Positions 24,559 through 33,403 of a stretch of 64,000 bases of DNA are shown here, piece after piece. Position numbers and translations under genes: made by a program. The DNA is from Adhaeribacter rhizoryzae (GTDB lineage Bacteria; Bacteroidota; Bacteroidia; Cytophagales; Hymenobacteraceae). Under the pieces are notes generated by a model. It worked only from the letters and a program-made list of their open reading frames with translations. It searched no databases and was not told the origin of the DNA. The stretch spans positions 160,795 to 224,794 of the forward strand of contig NZ_VWSF01000003.1 in NCBI RefSeq assembly GCF_008629685.1, given 5' to 3'. Positions within the stretch are counted from its first letter, which is position 1; each line of letters starts with the position of its first letter.

Positions 24559-25266
24559 TCAGGTGGATTCCTCTACTATGGGGGCAATATTGCGGCGGGA
24601 ATAGCGCTCGATGCGGCGTAAAACGTATACCGCTATAATAACCCACAACAAGCCGGCGGCAAAACCCGCCAATACATCGCTGGCATAGTGCACGTGCAAA
24701 TACACCCGGCTAAAACCAATAAGCAAAATAAATAAAGCCAGCGCCACCACCAAGGCCCAGCGCCCCAGCGGGTTCTTTACGTTTACCCATACCAGGTAAA
24801 TTAATAAGCCGTAAAAAGAAGCGCTAATCATGGCGTGCCCGCTCGGGAAACTTAACCCATACGATTTTACCAGGTGCGGAATAATAGGTCGCTCGCGATC
24901 GAAAAGAAATTTAAGAATAAGGTTTAACGAAATACTGCCTAAGGCAATTACCGGCACTTTAATAGAATACCACTTGTGCCGGCGAATAAATAAAAAATAA
25001 AATATTAACATGAGCGAGGCACCGGTAATAAAATCGCGGGAGGCGAAAAAAGTAATATTTTTCATAAAGCCATCGAAAGCCGGATTATACAGGCTATCGG
25101 CAAAGGCAAAAGCGCGCATGTCAAAGTTTATTTCCTGACCCTGCAGAATTTCACGGGCTAAAAACAAAAATAACAGTAAACAACTAATAAAAACCGTCCA
25201 GATAAACAGTAGTTCTACCGTAAATAAGGCAAAAAATGCCAGCGCTTTCTTAAATATCCTCTTCAT
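24559..25266 (-). CDS. PAP2-family membrane phosphatase (copy 2)
   Basis: 235 residues from the preferred ATG at 25266; the longer frame to 25368 adds 34 residues not matched by the paralogue. All PAP2 motifs are present: KFLFDRERP (K-x6-RP), LSFPSGHAM, and SRVYLHVHYASD. Multiple membrane helices. It is a paralogue of 22125-22859 with the same helix layout, so a lipid phosphatase on the periplasmic face is expected. Divergent from thpR, whose ATG is about 120 bp away. Confidence 0.92.
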   Translation of the reverse strand: MKRIFKKALAFFALFTVELLFIWTVFISCLLLFLFLAREILQGQEINFDMRAFAFADSLYNPAFDGFMKNITFFASRDFITGASLMLIFYFLFIRRHKWYSIKVPVIALGSISLNLILKFLFDRERPIIPHLVKSYGLSFPSGHAMISASFYGLLIYLVWVNVKNPLGRWALVVALALFILLIGFSRVYLHVHYASDVLAGFAAGLLWVIIAVYVLRRIERYSRRNIAPIVEEST

Positions 25267-25384
25267 ACAGAAATTCCTATACGCATAAATATTGTTCTCA
25301 GATATTCTGGTGATCTGCTTTTGGCTTAAATCATTTTTTACCTGATTCGCGTTAAAAATTACTGACATAAGCAGCAGAAAAGAT

Positions 25385-25930
25385 ATGCGGTTATTTATTG
25401 CGGCACCTTTACCCGAAAATGTACTAACGGCTTTACAAACCCAACAGGCGCTTTACGCCCAAGATGGCGTGCGTTTGGTGCCCGCTGCTAACCTGCACCT
25501 CACCTTGCATTTTTTAGGCGAAACCCCGGCAGCCTTATTACCCACTTTAAGCCAGACTTTAGAAAATATTGCCGCAGAATTACCGGCTTTTACGCTTACG
25601 TTTAAAGAAATTGCCCCCGGCCCCAAACCTAAATCGCCCCGATTAATTTGGGCGCGCTTTCACCAACATCCGGCCTTTACCCAGTTAGCCCGCATTATTC
25701 AGGAAAAACTAAATTCTTCTTCGGATCATCCCGGCGAATATATTCCGCACATAACAATAGCCCGCTTAAAGAAAGACCTAACTCAACGCTTAGCGCTTCC
25801 TACTATTCAGAACATTAATTTTCCGGAATATTTGGTTAGTAGTTTTTGTATCTGGCAATCGGAACTGGCCAGCCCGCACCCGCGCTATAATATTGTAAAA
25901 GAATTTGCCTTGCAGCCGGCTAACGATTAA
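25385..25930 (+). CDS. thpR: RNA 2',3'-cyclic phosphodiesterase (2H family)
   Basis: 181 residues with the two HxT motifs of the 2H phosphoesterase family: H38-L-T40 in NLHLTLHFLGE and H122-I-T124 in PHITIARLKK. The N-terminal MRLFIAAPLPENV is typical of ThpR/LigT, which hydrolyses 2',3'-cyclic phosphate RNA ends to 2'-phosphomonoesters. Cytoplasmic. It is 62 bp upstream of the CinA-like gene in the same direction, possibly cotranscribed. Confidence 0.92.
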   Translation: MRLFIAAPLPENVLTALQTQQALYAQDGVRLVPAANLHLTLHFLGETPAALLPTLSQTLENIAAELPAFTLTFKEIAPGPKPKSPRLIWARFHQHPAFTQLARIIQEKLNSSSDHPGEYIPHITIARLKKDLTQRLALPTIQNINFPEYLVSSFCIWQSELASPHPRYNIVKEFALQPAND

Positions 25931-25992
25931 GAAACAACCCTGTTGTTAAAACCAGAGTAAAAGCAAGGAGTTTAACAAAACCAAATTCTTAC

Positions 25993-26487
25993 ATGAACGA
26001 ATCTGATTTATCGCGGCTGGCCTTTAAACTAAAAGATAAAAACATGACCATTGCCTTTGCCGAAAGCATTACCGGCGGCATGTTAATATCGGAATTTGTG
26101 AAAGCCAAAGGCACCAGCGATGTATTGCTGGGCAGCATTGTAACTTATGCCGAAGAAGTAAAACAAAAAGTGCTGGGCGTTAAAAAACAAACATTAAAAT
26201 TATATACGGCCGAGTCGCAGCAGGTAACCAACGAGATGGTAATGGGTTTGTATAAATTACTGAAAGCCGATATTTGTGTGGCGGTTACGGGTTTGTGCGG
26301 TGCCGGCGCTTCGGAGAACAAAGAAAAACCCGTAGGAACCGTGTTCTTTTCTATTTTGTGCCGGAATAAAGTAGAAGAATACCGGGAATTATTCGACGGC
26401 AACAGCGAGGGCATTCGTAAAAAAGCGGCCGAGTTTATCTTCCAGAAAATAGAAGCTACCCTCGACCGCCATTTTGAACACGCTTAA
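25993..26487 (+). CDS. CinA C-terminal family protein (nicotinamide-nucleotide amidase-like)
   Basis: 164-residue stand-alone CinA-C domain, equivalent to PncC, which deamidates NMN to nicotinate mononucleotide in the pyridine nucleotide cycle. Motifs: TIAFAESITGGMLISEFV with the catalytic ES-x-T-GG pattern, LLGSIVTYAEEVKQKVLGV, and AVTGLCGAGASENKEKPVGTVF. The N-terminal MoCF domain of full CinA is absent, as in other PncC proteins. With pncB elsewhere in the window it fits NAD salvage, though the two are not linked. Confidence 0.9.
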   Translation: MNESDLSRLAFKLKDKNMTIAFAESITGGMLISEFVKAKGTSDVLLGSIVTYAEEVKQKVLGVKKQTLKLYTAESQQVTNEMVMGLYKLLKADICVAVTGLCGAGASENKEKPVGTVFFSILCRNKVEEYRELFDGNSEGIRKKAAEFIFQKIEATLDRHFEHA

Positions 26488-26502
26488 TATTTTAGCGGGC
26501 TA

Positions 26503-27393
26503 TTAGCTGGGCTGCTGCTCTTTCAGAAACAGGTAAAGCGCTTTAATTTCAGTTTCGGTAAATTCTTTAGCCATAGGCCAGGGCATATATTTCGGGTCCA
26601 GTTTTTTTCCTTCGGGCGTAACGCCGGTCCGTAAGGTATTAATAAATTGGGCTTCGGTCCATTTAGCCAAGCTACCTTTACCTGTAATATTTGGCACATC
26701 CGGCGAGCCCGGAATTATTGGTTTACCACCCTGATAATTATTTCCGTGGCAACCCTGGCAAGAAACAGCCATGTATTTGCCGTAAGTTACCGAAACTGCC
26801 GGGTGTACTTCTTCTTCCAGCGGAGCCGTGTGGTTAACTTTTTCGGCCACAATTAAGGGCAATTTATCGAAATTAGCCAACGCGTAACCTACTGGTCCTA
26901 AGGTAACTCCCGGCATTTCTTTATCTACAGCCGGGCGGGTTTTTAAGTAAGCAATTAAAGCGGCTAAATCTTTTTTAGATAAAGGCTGATACTCATAAGA
27001 CGGCATTAATTTAAGTGATTTTCCTTCTTTGTCCAGGCCATGCCGAATGGCGCGTACATAGTCTTCGTCGGTAAAATTGCCGCGGCGGGAGCTTAAACCG
27101 CCCTTGCCCATGGTAATATTAGGGGCAGGCAGCAACCCAAGGGCCGGATCGTCGATAACAATATTGCCGCCAAAATCTTTTCCGTGACAATCTGTACAGC
27201 CCTTAATGGCTGCGATGTGCTCGCCCAAGGCAATAGAAGCTGAATCGGTGGGGATAGTAATTGATTGGACGGCTACTTCGTACTTTTTGTTAAATCGGCT
27301 TTGCACACTAAAATAAATAATAGCGAAGCCAATGAGTAAAAGTACAATTACAGAACCCAGGACAATGCCTGTCCACTTAAAAAATTTTTTCAT
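26503..27393 (-). CDS. Membrane-anchored dihaem cytochrome c (copy 1)
   Basis: About 296 residues from the ATG at 27393, which starts MKKFFKWTGIVLGS like its paralogue; the upstream start at 27441 adds 16 unlikely residues. An N-terminal uncleaved anchor helix (about 8-30) precedes two cytochrome c domains, each with a CxxCH haem motif (CTDCHGKDF and CQGCHGNNY) and later methionines as sixth ligands (LMPSYEY, YMPWPM). It resembles the small subunits of alcohol or aldehyde dehydrogenases and related periplasmic electron carriers. Paralogous to 27652-28530, 260 bp upstream. Confidence 0.92.
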   Translation of the reverse strand: MKKFFKWTGIVLGSVIVLLLIGFAIIYFSVQSRFNKKYEVAVQSITIPTDSASIALGEHIAAIKGCTDCHGKDFGGNIVIDDPALGLLPAPNITMGKGGLSSRRGNFTDEDYVRAIRHGLDKEGKSLKLMPSYEYQPLSKKDLAALIAYLKTRPAVDKEMPGVTLGPVGYALANFDKLPLIVAEKVNHTAPLEEEVHPAVSVTYGKYMAVSCQGCHGNNYQGGKPIIPGSPDVPNITGKGSLAKWTEAQFINTLRTGVTPEGKKLDPKYMPWPMAKEFTETEIKALYLFLKEQQPS

Positions 27394-27651
27394 AATTAAA
27401 ATGGTGTGTGTGTGGTTGGAATATAAACCCTTAACAATCAAGGGGAATCGGATTAAATGTAAAAAAAAATTATTAAAGTAAATATATTACAGGTTAAATA
27501 TTTTGAGGTATAATTTTAAATTTTTTAATGGTAAAATTATATATAATATAATTTAATCTTTTTTAACTAGTATTTACAGGCGGCAAATGGCGTTTTAAGT
27601 ATAATTTTATTTAGGTATAAAATTCAGGATTAAAGCTACTCCTGCTAAACT

Positions 27652-28530
27652 TTAAGCAGGTAAACTTTTCAGATAGAGGTAGATAGCTTTTAACTCATCG
27701 TCGGTCATGTCTTTGGTCATGGTCCAGGGCATAAATTTAGGATTCAGCTTTTTACCTTCGGGGGTAACGCCAGTGCGCAACACTTGCTTAAATTGTGCTT
27801 CCGACCATTTACCTAAATTTCCGCCAGGGGTAATATTCGCAATGCGCGGCGAGCCCTCGCCATGCGGTTCGCCGCCTTTAAAATTAGTGCCATGGCAACC
27901 GCTGCACGTGGTAGTCAGGTATTTACCGTACTCCGCCGATACACTCGGCAACACTACTTCCTGGATGGGAGCCTGGTGATCAATTCTTTCGAAAGGCAGT
28001 AACGGAATTACATTAAACGTTAGCAGGGTGCGGGCGAGTGGTTTTAAATTAGACTCGGGTAAATTGCTGTTCACCTTTGGCAATGCTTTCAGGTAAGCAA
28101 TCATGTTTCCTAAATCCTGGTTAGAGATAGAATAAAATACCTCCGATGGCATAATTTTCAGGGGTTTACCTTCTTTGTTCAGGCCATGCCGAATGGCGCG
28201 CACCCAATCCAGATTGGTATAGGTAGCTGTGGGGCTTCCCTTACCGCCCGTTAAGTTAGGCGCTACTACCCGCCCCAAAGCCGGATCTTCAATAAAAACC
28301 TTGCCTTCAAAATGCTCGTTGTGGCAGCCCGTACAATCCCGCATTTTAACTACTCTTTCGCCGGCAGCAACCGCTTCCGGTCCGCTAGGAACTTTAACCG
28401 GCTTTACAGCAAGCACATGGGTGGTATTTAAACGGCTTTCTGACATAAAATAAATTACCACATAAGCCAGCAGCAGCACCACTGCCAGTGAGCCCAGCAC
28501 AATCCCGAACCATTTAATAACTTTTTTCAT
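27652..28530 (-). CDS. Membrane-anchored dihaem cytochrome c (copy 2)
   Basis: About 292 residues from the ATG at 28530 (MKKVIKWFGIVLGS); the frame extends to 28575 without conserved sequence. Same layout as copy 1: an N-terminal membrane anchor, then CTGCHNEHF and CSGCHGTNF haem motifs with IMPSEVF and FMPWTM methionine regions. The tandem pair arose by duplication. Both probably carry electrons in the periplasm; the partner dehydrogenase is not adjacent. Confidence 0.92.
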   Translation of the reverse strand: MKKVIKWFGIVLGSLAVVLLLAYVVIYFMSESRLNTTHVLAVKPVKVPSGPEAVAAGERVVKMRDCTGCHNEHFEGKVFIEDPALGRVVAPNLTGGKGSPTATYTNLDWVRAIRHGLNKEGKPLKIMPSEVFYSISNQDLGNMIAYLKALPKVNSNLPESNLKPLARTLLTFNVIPLLPFERIDHQAPIQEVVLPSVSAEYGKYLTTTCSGCHGTNFKGGEPHGEGSPRIANITPGGNLGKWSEAQFKQVLRTGVTPEGKKLNPKFMPWTMTKDMTDDELKAIYLYLKSLPA

Positions 28531-28661
28531 ATTTTTAGCTTTTATAAGGTATTTAGGTCTTAGAGAACAAAACAAAATTACATCAGAATCCTATAAATTA
28601 TCATTATAGTTCAATATAAACTATTGAATGGCTGTTTTCGGGGAGTGAATGACTTAAATTG

Positions 28662-29306
28662 ATGCTTAAACCCGGCTTTGATCTGATAGCGCCTTACTAT
28701 GACTTTTTAGCCGGACTGGTTTTTGGCCGAACGCTTAAAAAGGCGCAGCTTACTTTTCTGGATAATATTCCGGAGCAGGCCCGCATTTTAATTATTGGCG
28801 GCGGCAGCGGCTGGTTGTTACCCGAAATATTTGCCCGGACTTCGACCTGCCAGATTGTATATTTAGAAGCTTCGGCCAACATGTTAAACCAGGCCAAACA
28901 AAAAATCAAAGACCCGGCCCAGGCAGCGTGTGTTGAATTCCGGTTTGGTACCGAAAATAATATACAACCGGAAGAAGAATTTGAAGTAGTAATAAGTTTT
29001 TTCTTTTTAGACCTATTTCTGCCGGCAGAATTAGAAAATATTACCCATATTCTGTTCCGGCACCTGCAACCCGGCGGTTTATGGCTGGTAACCGATTTTG
29101 TACAAACGCACAATGCAGGCCTTTGGCAAATCTGGACGAAAATATTAACCCAGAGTATGTACCGGTTCTTCCGGGTGGTAAGTGGTATTAGCGCTACTAC
29201 CCTACCCGATTGGCAAAATATCCTCGCCCACTATAACCTGGCTCCCCAAAAATCAGCTTATTTTTACCACAACCTGATAAAATCTGTTCTTTATCAGAAA
29301 AAGTAA
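28662..29306 (+). CDS. Class I SAM-dependent methyltransferase
   Basis: 214 residues from the ATG at 28662; a TTG immediately before gives a one-residue longer frame. N-terminal FDLIAPYYDFLAGLVFG is typical of UbiE-like enzymes. The SAM motif I is ILIIGGGSGWLLPEI, followed by IVYLEASANML (acidic ribose-binding residue) and VVISFFFLDLF. The C-terminal helix FRVVSGISATTLPDWQ and LYQKK end the protein. The substrate is unknown. Divergent from the cytochrome gene and 51 bp upstream of the M61 peptidase gene in the same direction. Confidence 0.88.
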   Translation: MLKPGFDLIAPYYDFLAGLVFGRTLKKAQLTFLDNIPEQARILIIGGGSGWLLPEIFARTSTCQIVYLEASANMLNQAKQKIKDPAQAACVEFRFGTENNIQPEEEFEVVISFFFLDLFLPAELENITHILFRHLQPGGLWLVTDFVQTHNAGLWQIWTKILTQSMYRFFRVVSGISATTLPDWQNILAHYNLAPQKSAYFYHNLIKSVLYQKK

Positions 29307-29357
29307 GTAAACTTATTTGCTTGTTGCCTTAGTTAAAATAACCAGTATAAATTCCCG

Positions 29358-31202
29358 ATGCTTTTACCTCGTTTCTTTTTTGCTTTAATATTTTCTTTAC
29401 TGCAACTGGCGGCTGCGGCCCAGCAACCTATTACATATACTTTATCGTTCCCGAACGCGGTACACCACGAAGCCGACATAAAAGTAGTTTTCGCAGAATT
29501 GCCGGCCGGCCTTTTTTCTGTGCGCATGGCCCGATCTTCGCCGGGCCGTTATGCTTTGCACGAGTTTGCCAAAAATATTTACAAAGTAAAGGCTTACAAC
29601 AGTGTTGGTCAGGAAATAACCTTAACCCGACCCAATCCGCACCAATGGGATATTCCCAGCCACGACGGTACGGTTACCATTACCTACACTTTATTCGGCG
29701 ACCGGGCCGATGGCACGTATAATGGCATTAGCGAAGAACACGTGCATTTAAATATGCCGGCCACTTTAATGTATGGCTTAGGGTTAGATAATCGGGCGCG
29801 TTTGGTGCAGTTTAATTTACCGGCCGGTAAAAACTGGCAGATAGCCACGCAGCTTAAAAAAGAAACTACCCCAAACACGTACACGGCCCCGCACCTGCAA
29901 TACCTCATGGATAGCCCGGTGGAAATTAGTGATTTAAAATTTTCGGAATGGCAACTGCCGGCGCAAAACAAAACAATCCGGATTGCGCTGCACACCCAAG
30001 CAGGTGATAAAGCTTTTGCCGACTACACCACCAAAGCTAAAAAAGTGGTAGCCGAGGCCGGTGCGGTTTTCGGGCAATTTCCGGATTATGATTTTAACAG
30101 CTACACCTTTCTGGCCTGTTACGGTCCGCAAGCCGTTGGCGACGGCATGGAACACCGCAACTCCACTTTTATTACCAGCAGCCAACCCTTGGAAAATAAT
30201 GTAAACACGCACCTCAGCACCTTTTCGCACGAATATTTTCATTCCTGGAACGTAGAGCGCATCCGCCCTAAATCGCTGGAGCCGTTTAATTATGCCGAAG
30301 CCAATATGTCGGGGGAGTTATGGTTTGCCGAAGGTTTTACCAATTATTACGGCGATTTGGTGCTATGCCGGAGCGGGGTAAATACCGTAACTGAGTATGC
30401 CCAAAATATTTCGGCGGAGCTAAACCACGTACTTAACTCGCCAGGGCACCAATATTTTTCGCCGGTGCAAATGAGTTACCAAGCGCCTTTTGTAGATGCC
30501 GCCCAATCCATCGACCCGGTAAACCGCGTGAACACGTATATTTCTTATTATCCTTTCGGCAGTGTTATTGGGCTGGCTTTAGACCTTACGTTACGTACCC
30601 GGTTCAAAATTATTACCCTCGATACGTATATGCAGGCTATCTGGCGCAAGCACGGGCAACCCGAAATTCCTTATACCCTAACAGATTTAGAAAATATACT
30701 AGGCAGTGTTACCCGCGATCCTGAATTTGCGCAAGCTTTTTTTCAGCAGCATATTTACGGGCTAAAATTGGCCGATTACAAGTTCTTGCTGGCGCAGGCC
30801 GGCTTTTTATTACGGCCCGTTAACCCCAATAAAGCCAGCCTGGGTTTAACGCTCCTAAATTTCCGCAACAACGCGGCCGTTATTCAAACAGGTACCTTAG
30901 TTGGCAGCCCTTTGTACCAGGCCGGCCTCGACCGCGAAGATGTAATCCAGACTATTGCGGGCAAAAAAATAAATTCTTACAACGATTTAGCGGCTGCTTT
31001 AGCTGCCCACAAACCCGGCGATCGGGTAAATATTACGTATACGCCACGGGTAGGCGCCAGTAAAGAAACAATCGTTACCTTAATTCCCGATCCGCAACTC
31101 GAAGCGGTTCCTTACGAAACGGCCGGCTTACCCTTAACCAAACAAATGAAGGCTTTCCGGGCAAGTTGGCTAAGTTCAAAAGTAAAATCCGGCAGAAAAT
31201 AG
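29358..31202 (+). CDS. M61 family metallopeptidase with PDZ domain, secreted
   Basis: 614 residues with a signal peptide (residues 1-20, ending AAAAQ). The N-terminal beta domain of M61 glycyl aminopeptidases is followed by the zinc site HEYFH (H291-H295) in FSHEYFHSWNVERIRP and the downstream LWFAEGFTNYYGDL glutamate ligand. A C-terminal PDZ-like domain (about 505-590: LGLTLLNFRNNAAV ... PLYQAGLDREDVIQTIAGKKI) matches the usual architecture. The length is normal. It should act in the periplasm or outside the cell on peptides with N-terminal glycine or alanine, by family analogy. Confidence 0.93.
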   Translation: MLLPRFFFALIFSLLQLAAAAQQPITYTLSFPNAVHHEADIKVVFAELPAGLFSVRMARSSPGRYALHEFAKNIYKVKAYNSVGQEITLTRPNPHQWDIPSHDGTVTITYTLFGDRADGTYNGISEEHVHLNMPATLMYGLGLDNRARLVQFNLPAGKNWQIATQLKKETTPNTYTAPHLQYLMDSPVEISDLKFSEWQLPAQNKTIRIALHTQAGDKAFADYTTKAKKVVAEAGAVFGQFPDYDFNSYTFLACYGPQAVGDGMEHRNSTFITSSQPLENNVNTHLSTFSHEYFHSWNVERIRPKSLEPFNYAEANMSGELWFAEGFTNYYGDLVLCRSGVNTVTEYAQNISAELNHVLNSPGHQYFSPVQMSYQAPFVDAAQSIDPVNRVNTYISYYPFGSVIGLALDLTLRTRFKIITLDTYMQAIWRKHGQPEIPYTLTDLENILGSVTRDPEFAQAFFQQHIYGLKLADYKFLLAQAGFLLRPVNPNKASLGLTLLNFRNNAAVIQTGTLVGSPLYQAGLDREDVIQTIAGKKINSYNDLAAALAAHKPGDRVNITYTPRVGASKETIVTLIPDPQLEAVPYETAGLPLTKQMKAFRASWLSSKVKSGRK

Positions 31203-31396
31203 CATAAATTAAAATAATTAGGCTATCGCAGTTTACCATTATTTAACTAATCGCGTAATATTTAAAAAAGAATTTTTCGTGCGCCAAAATACTATTGCAG
31301 CAAATTAAAGGTTTAATATTTAGTCTTAACCAGCACAATTTTGTAAATTTAACCGGCTACCCAATGGGGCGGTACAATTTTAGCTTTAGATAAATT

Positions 31397-32029
31397 ATGA
31401 TAAAAAATATATTGGCAATGGCTTTTCTGCTGAGCGTTGGTTTTAGCAGTATGGCCCAAACTACCGACGGAACGGCCGGCGAACTAAGCAGCACGCCCCC
31501 GGCGTTGGCTCCGGGTACCGCCATAACCCCGCAAACACCGGCTTCAGACGTAACTACCCCAAAAGCACCCCGAAAAATCAGTTACGGATTATCGGCCGGC
31601 ACGCAATTTAGCCGGCTGTATGGCACCGCCACTTTTTTAGAGCCCAGCGTTATGTTTCCGGTTACCAAACGGTTTAGCGGGTTTGCCAGCGTAAATATGA
31701 TTACTACTTTTGGCTCTAACCCTTACTTGTTTGGCAACGATAATTTTAATTCTAGCTACGCGCCCATGCGCAACCAGCGGTTTATTTTAAATGCCGGCGG
31801 TAATTATCTGGTTACCGATCGGCTGAATGTAACCGGTAGTGTGTGGCGCGATTTATCGAAAAACCCGCTGCCTTTAAACTTATACATGCCGGGCGGCACC
31901 AATGGCATGTCGTTACGGGCCAATTACAAAGTAACCGAAAACTTCTCGGTATCGGGTGGTATCCGGTACTCCAACGGTAACGCTTATAATAATATGTATT
32001 ACAATCCGGGCTCGTCGTGGGGCTATTAA
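31397..32029 (+). CDS. Small outer-membrane beta-barrel-like protein
   Basis: 210 residues with signal peptide (MIKNILAMAFLLSVGFSSMAQ), a Thr/Pro-rich linker (about 22-55) and a C-terminal part with alternating aromatic strands (ISYGLSAGTQFSRLYG, RFSGFASVNMITTFG, NFSVSGGIRYSNG) consistent with an eight-stranded or smaller barrel. No family is recognised with certainty. Monocistronic, with a terminator at 32049-32086. Confidence 0.7.
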   Translation: MIKNILAMAFLLSVGFSSMAQTTDGTAGELSSTPPALAPGTAITPQTPASDVTTPKAPRKISYGLSAGTQFSRLYGTATFLEPSVMFPVTKRFSGFASVNMITTFGSNPYLFGNDNFNSSYAPMRNQRFILNAGGNYLVTDRLNVTGSVWRDLSKNPLPLNLYMPGGTNGMSLRANYKVTENFSVSGGIRYSNGNAYNNMYYNPGSSWGY

Positions 32030-32048
32030 TATTTAGGAAGTATAAAAA

Positions 32049-32086
32049 CAAAACGGCCTGGTTATTTTAATAGCCGGGCCGTTTTG
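32049..32086 (+). terminator. Terminator after the small OMP gene
   Basis: Stem CAAAACGGCC (32049-32058) and GGCCGTTTTG (32077-32086), with a partly paired interior (TGGTTA/TAGCCG), 20 bp after the stop at 32029. Confidence 0.85.
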
Positions 32087-32148
32087 TTTGGGGACAATTT
32101 TCACTTATGCCATTATTAAACAGGCCCTGCGCTTAAGTGTACATTATT

Positions 32149-32306
32149 GGTCATCCTGAGCTTGTCGAAGGATCTATTAAAACTATGAAAAAGTAGATTC
32201 AGCTATTTCGAAAGGCTCAACAGGACCGCTATATTTTAAGCATAGTACCCTACTAATAGTGGTAATATAATGCTGTTATAGATCCTTCGACAAGCTCAGG
32301 ATGACC
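32149..32306. repeat. Intergenic element with 28-bp perfect inverted repeats (family R4)
   Basis: Arms at 32149-32176 and 32279-32306 are perfect inverse complements (outer end GGTCATCCTGAGC, inner end AAGGATCTA). The 102-bp interior contains a partial extra half-unit, AAAGGCTCAACAGGACCG. A downstream ATATTTTAAGC...TACCC...AATA...GGTA segment is duplicated at about 32227-32275 and 32302-32345. Repeats with the core CTTCGACAAGCTCAGGATGACC are common between genes in Bacteroidota. Confidence 0.85.
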
Positions 32307-32374
32307 GTAATATTTTAAGCGCAATACCCCAATAATATTGGTATAAATATTTCTTCTGAACTGGGATAACCCAA

Positions 32375-33400
32375 ATGCGTATGAAGCACCAAAAAGAAAC
32401 CACCGTGCAAGCAGAATATTTGCAGAACCCCCAACTGAAAACCCTAAAAGAAAACTGGCCCGGCAATAAAATTATAAATGGCATGTTTGCCAACGGCGAC
32501 GAATTATACCTGCCTTCGTTTTTAAATGTGCTAAAATGGAAATTGGCCGAAAATCCGCAGAAAAAAGAAAAAGAAGCTGATACTTATGCCCCGCCGGTAA
32601 ACGAAAACCAGGATTTATTTAACTCAGATAAAGATGCCTTGGTTTGGCTTGGGCACGCTACGTTTTTGCTCCGGCTAAATAATTTTACTTTTATAATCGA
32701 CCCGGTTTTCTTTGATTTACCGCTGCTTAAAAGAAGAACCGCTTTGCCTTTTCCGACCAGCCGATTGCGCAACTTGGATTTTTTGCTTTTGTCGCACGGC
32801 CACCGCGACCACTTCGACGAAAAATCAATTAAACTGGTTTGGCAGCAAAACCCTGGTTTACAAGCCATGATTCCGCTGCGCATGGGCAAATTATTAAACA
32901 AAATGGCGCCCGGCTTAACTTACCAGGAAGCCGGCTGGTACCAGCAATTTACCTTGCCCAACGAGGCGGGTGCAGAAATTATTTATTTACCGGCCGGCCA
33001 CTGGCACCGCCGCGGCCTAAACGACATGAACAAAGTTTTGTGGGGCAGTTTTTTAATCCGGACGCCTGAAAAAAGCATTTACTTTGCCGGTGACTCCGGC
33101 TATAAAGAACATTTTGCCGAAATACAGGCGCTTTTGGGCGCACCCGATTTTTGCATCTTGCCCATTGGTGCCTACAAACCCGCCTTTATGATGGAGCAAA
33201 GCCACCTGAACCCCGGCGAAGCCGTGCAAGCTTTTAACGATTTAGGCGGCCGGTTTCTGCTACCCATGCATTTTGGCACCTTCGATTTATCGGATGAACC
33301 TGCCGGCGAACCCATCCGGTTGTTACAACAGTACGCGGCCGCCGGTAAAGTAAACGGCCAATTAATTACACCCGCCATTGGCGAAGTGCTTTATATGTGA
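32375..33400 (+). CDS. MBL-fold metallo-hydrolase (NAPE-PLD/UlaG-like)
   Basis: 341 residues, no signal peptide. The N-terminal region (1-85) resembles that of NAPE-PLD-like hydrolases. The fold then begins with LVWLGHATFLLRL, FIIDPVF, and the zinc-binding LLLSHGHRDHFD (H141, H143, D145, H146), followed by PAGHWHRRG, FAGDSGY and a final LPMHFGTFDLSDEP. A phosphodiesterase or lactonase acting on a lipid-like or cyclic ester is inferred. It converges with the glxA-like gene, whose stop is only 3 bp away, with no terminator between. Confidence 0.9.
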   Translation: MRMKHQKETTVQAEYLQNPQLKTLKENWPGNKIINGMFANGDELYLPSFLNVLKWKLAENPQKKEKEADTYAPPVNENQDLFNSDKDALVWLGHATFLLRLNNFTFIIDPVFFDLPLLKRRTALPFPTSRLRNLDFLLLSHGHRDHFDEKSIKLVWQQNPGLQAMIPLRMGKLLNKMAPGLTYQEAGWYQQFTLPNEAGAEIIYLPAGHWHRRGLNDMNKVLWGSFLIRTPEKSIYFAGDSGYKEHFAEIQALLGAPDFCILPIGAYKPAFMMEQSHLNPGEAVQAFNDLGGRFLLPMHFGTFDLSDEPAGEPIRLLQQYAAAGKVNGQLITPAIGEVLYM

Positions 33401-33403
33401 GTG

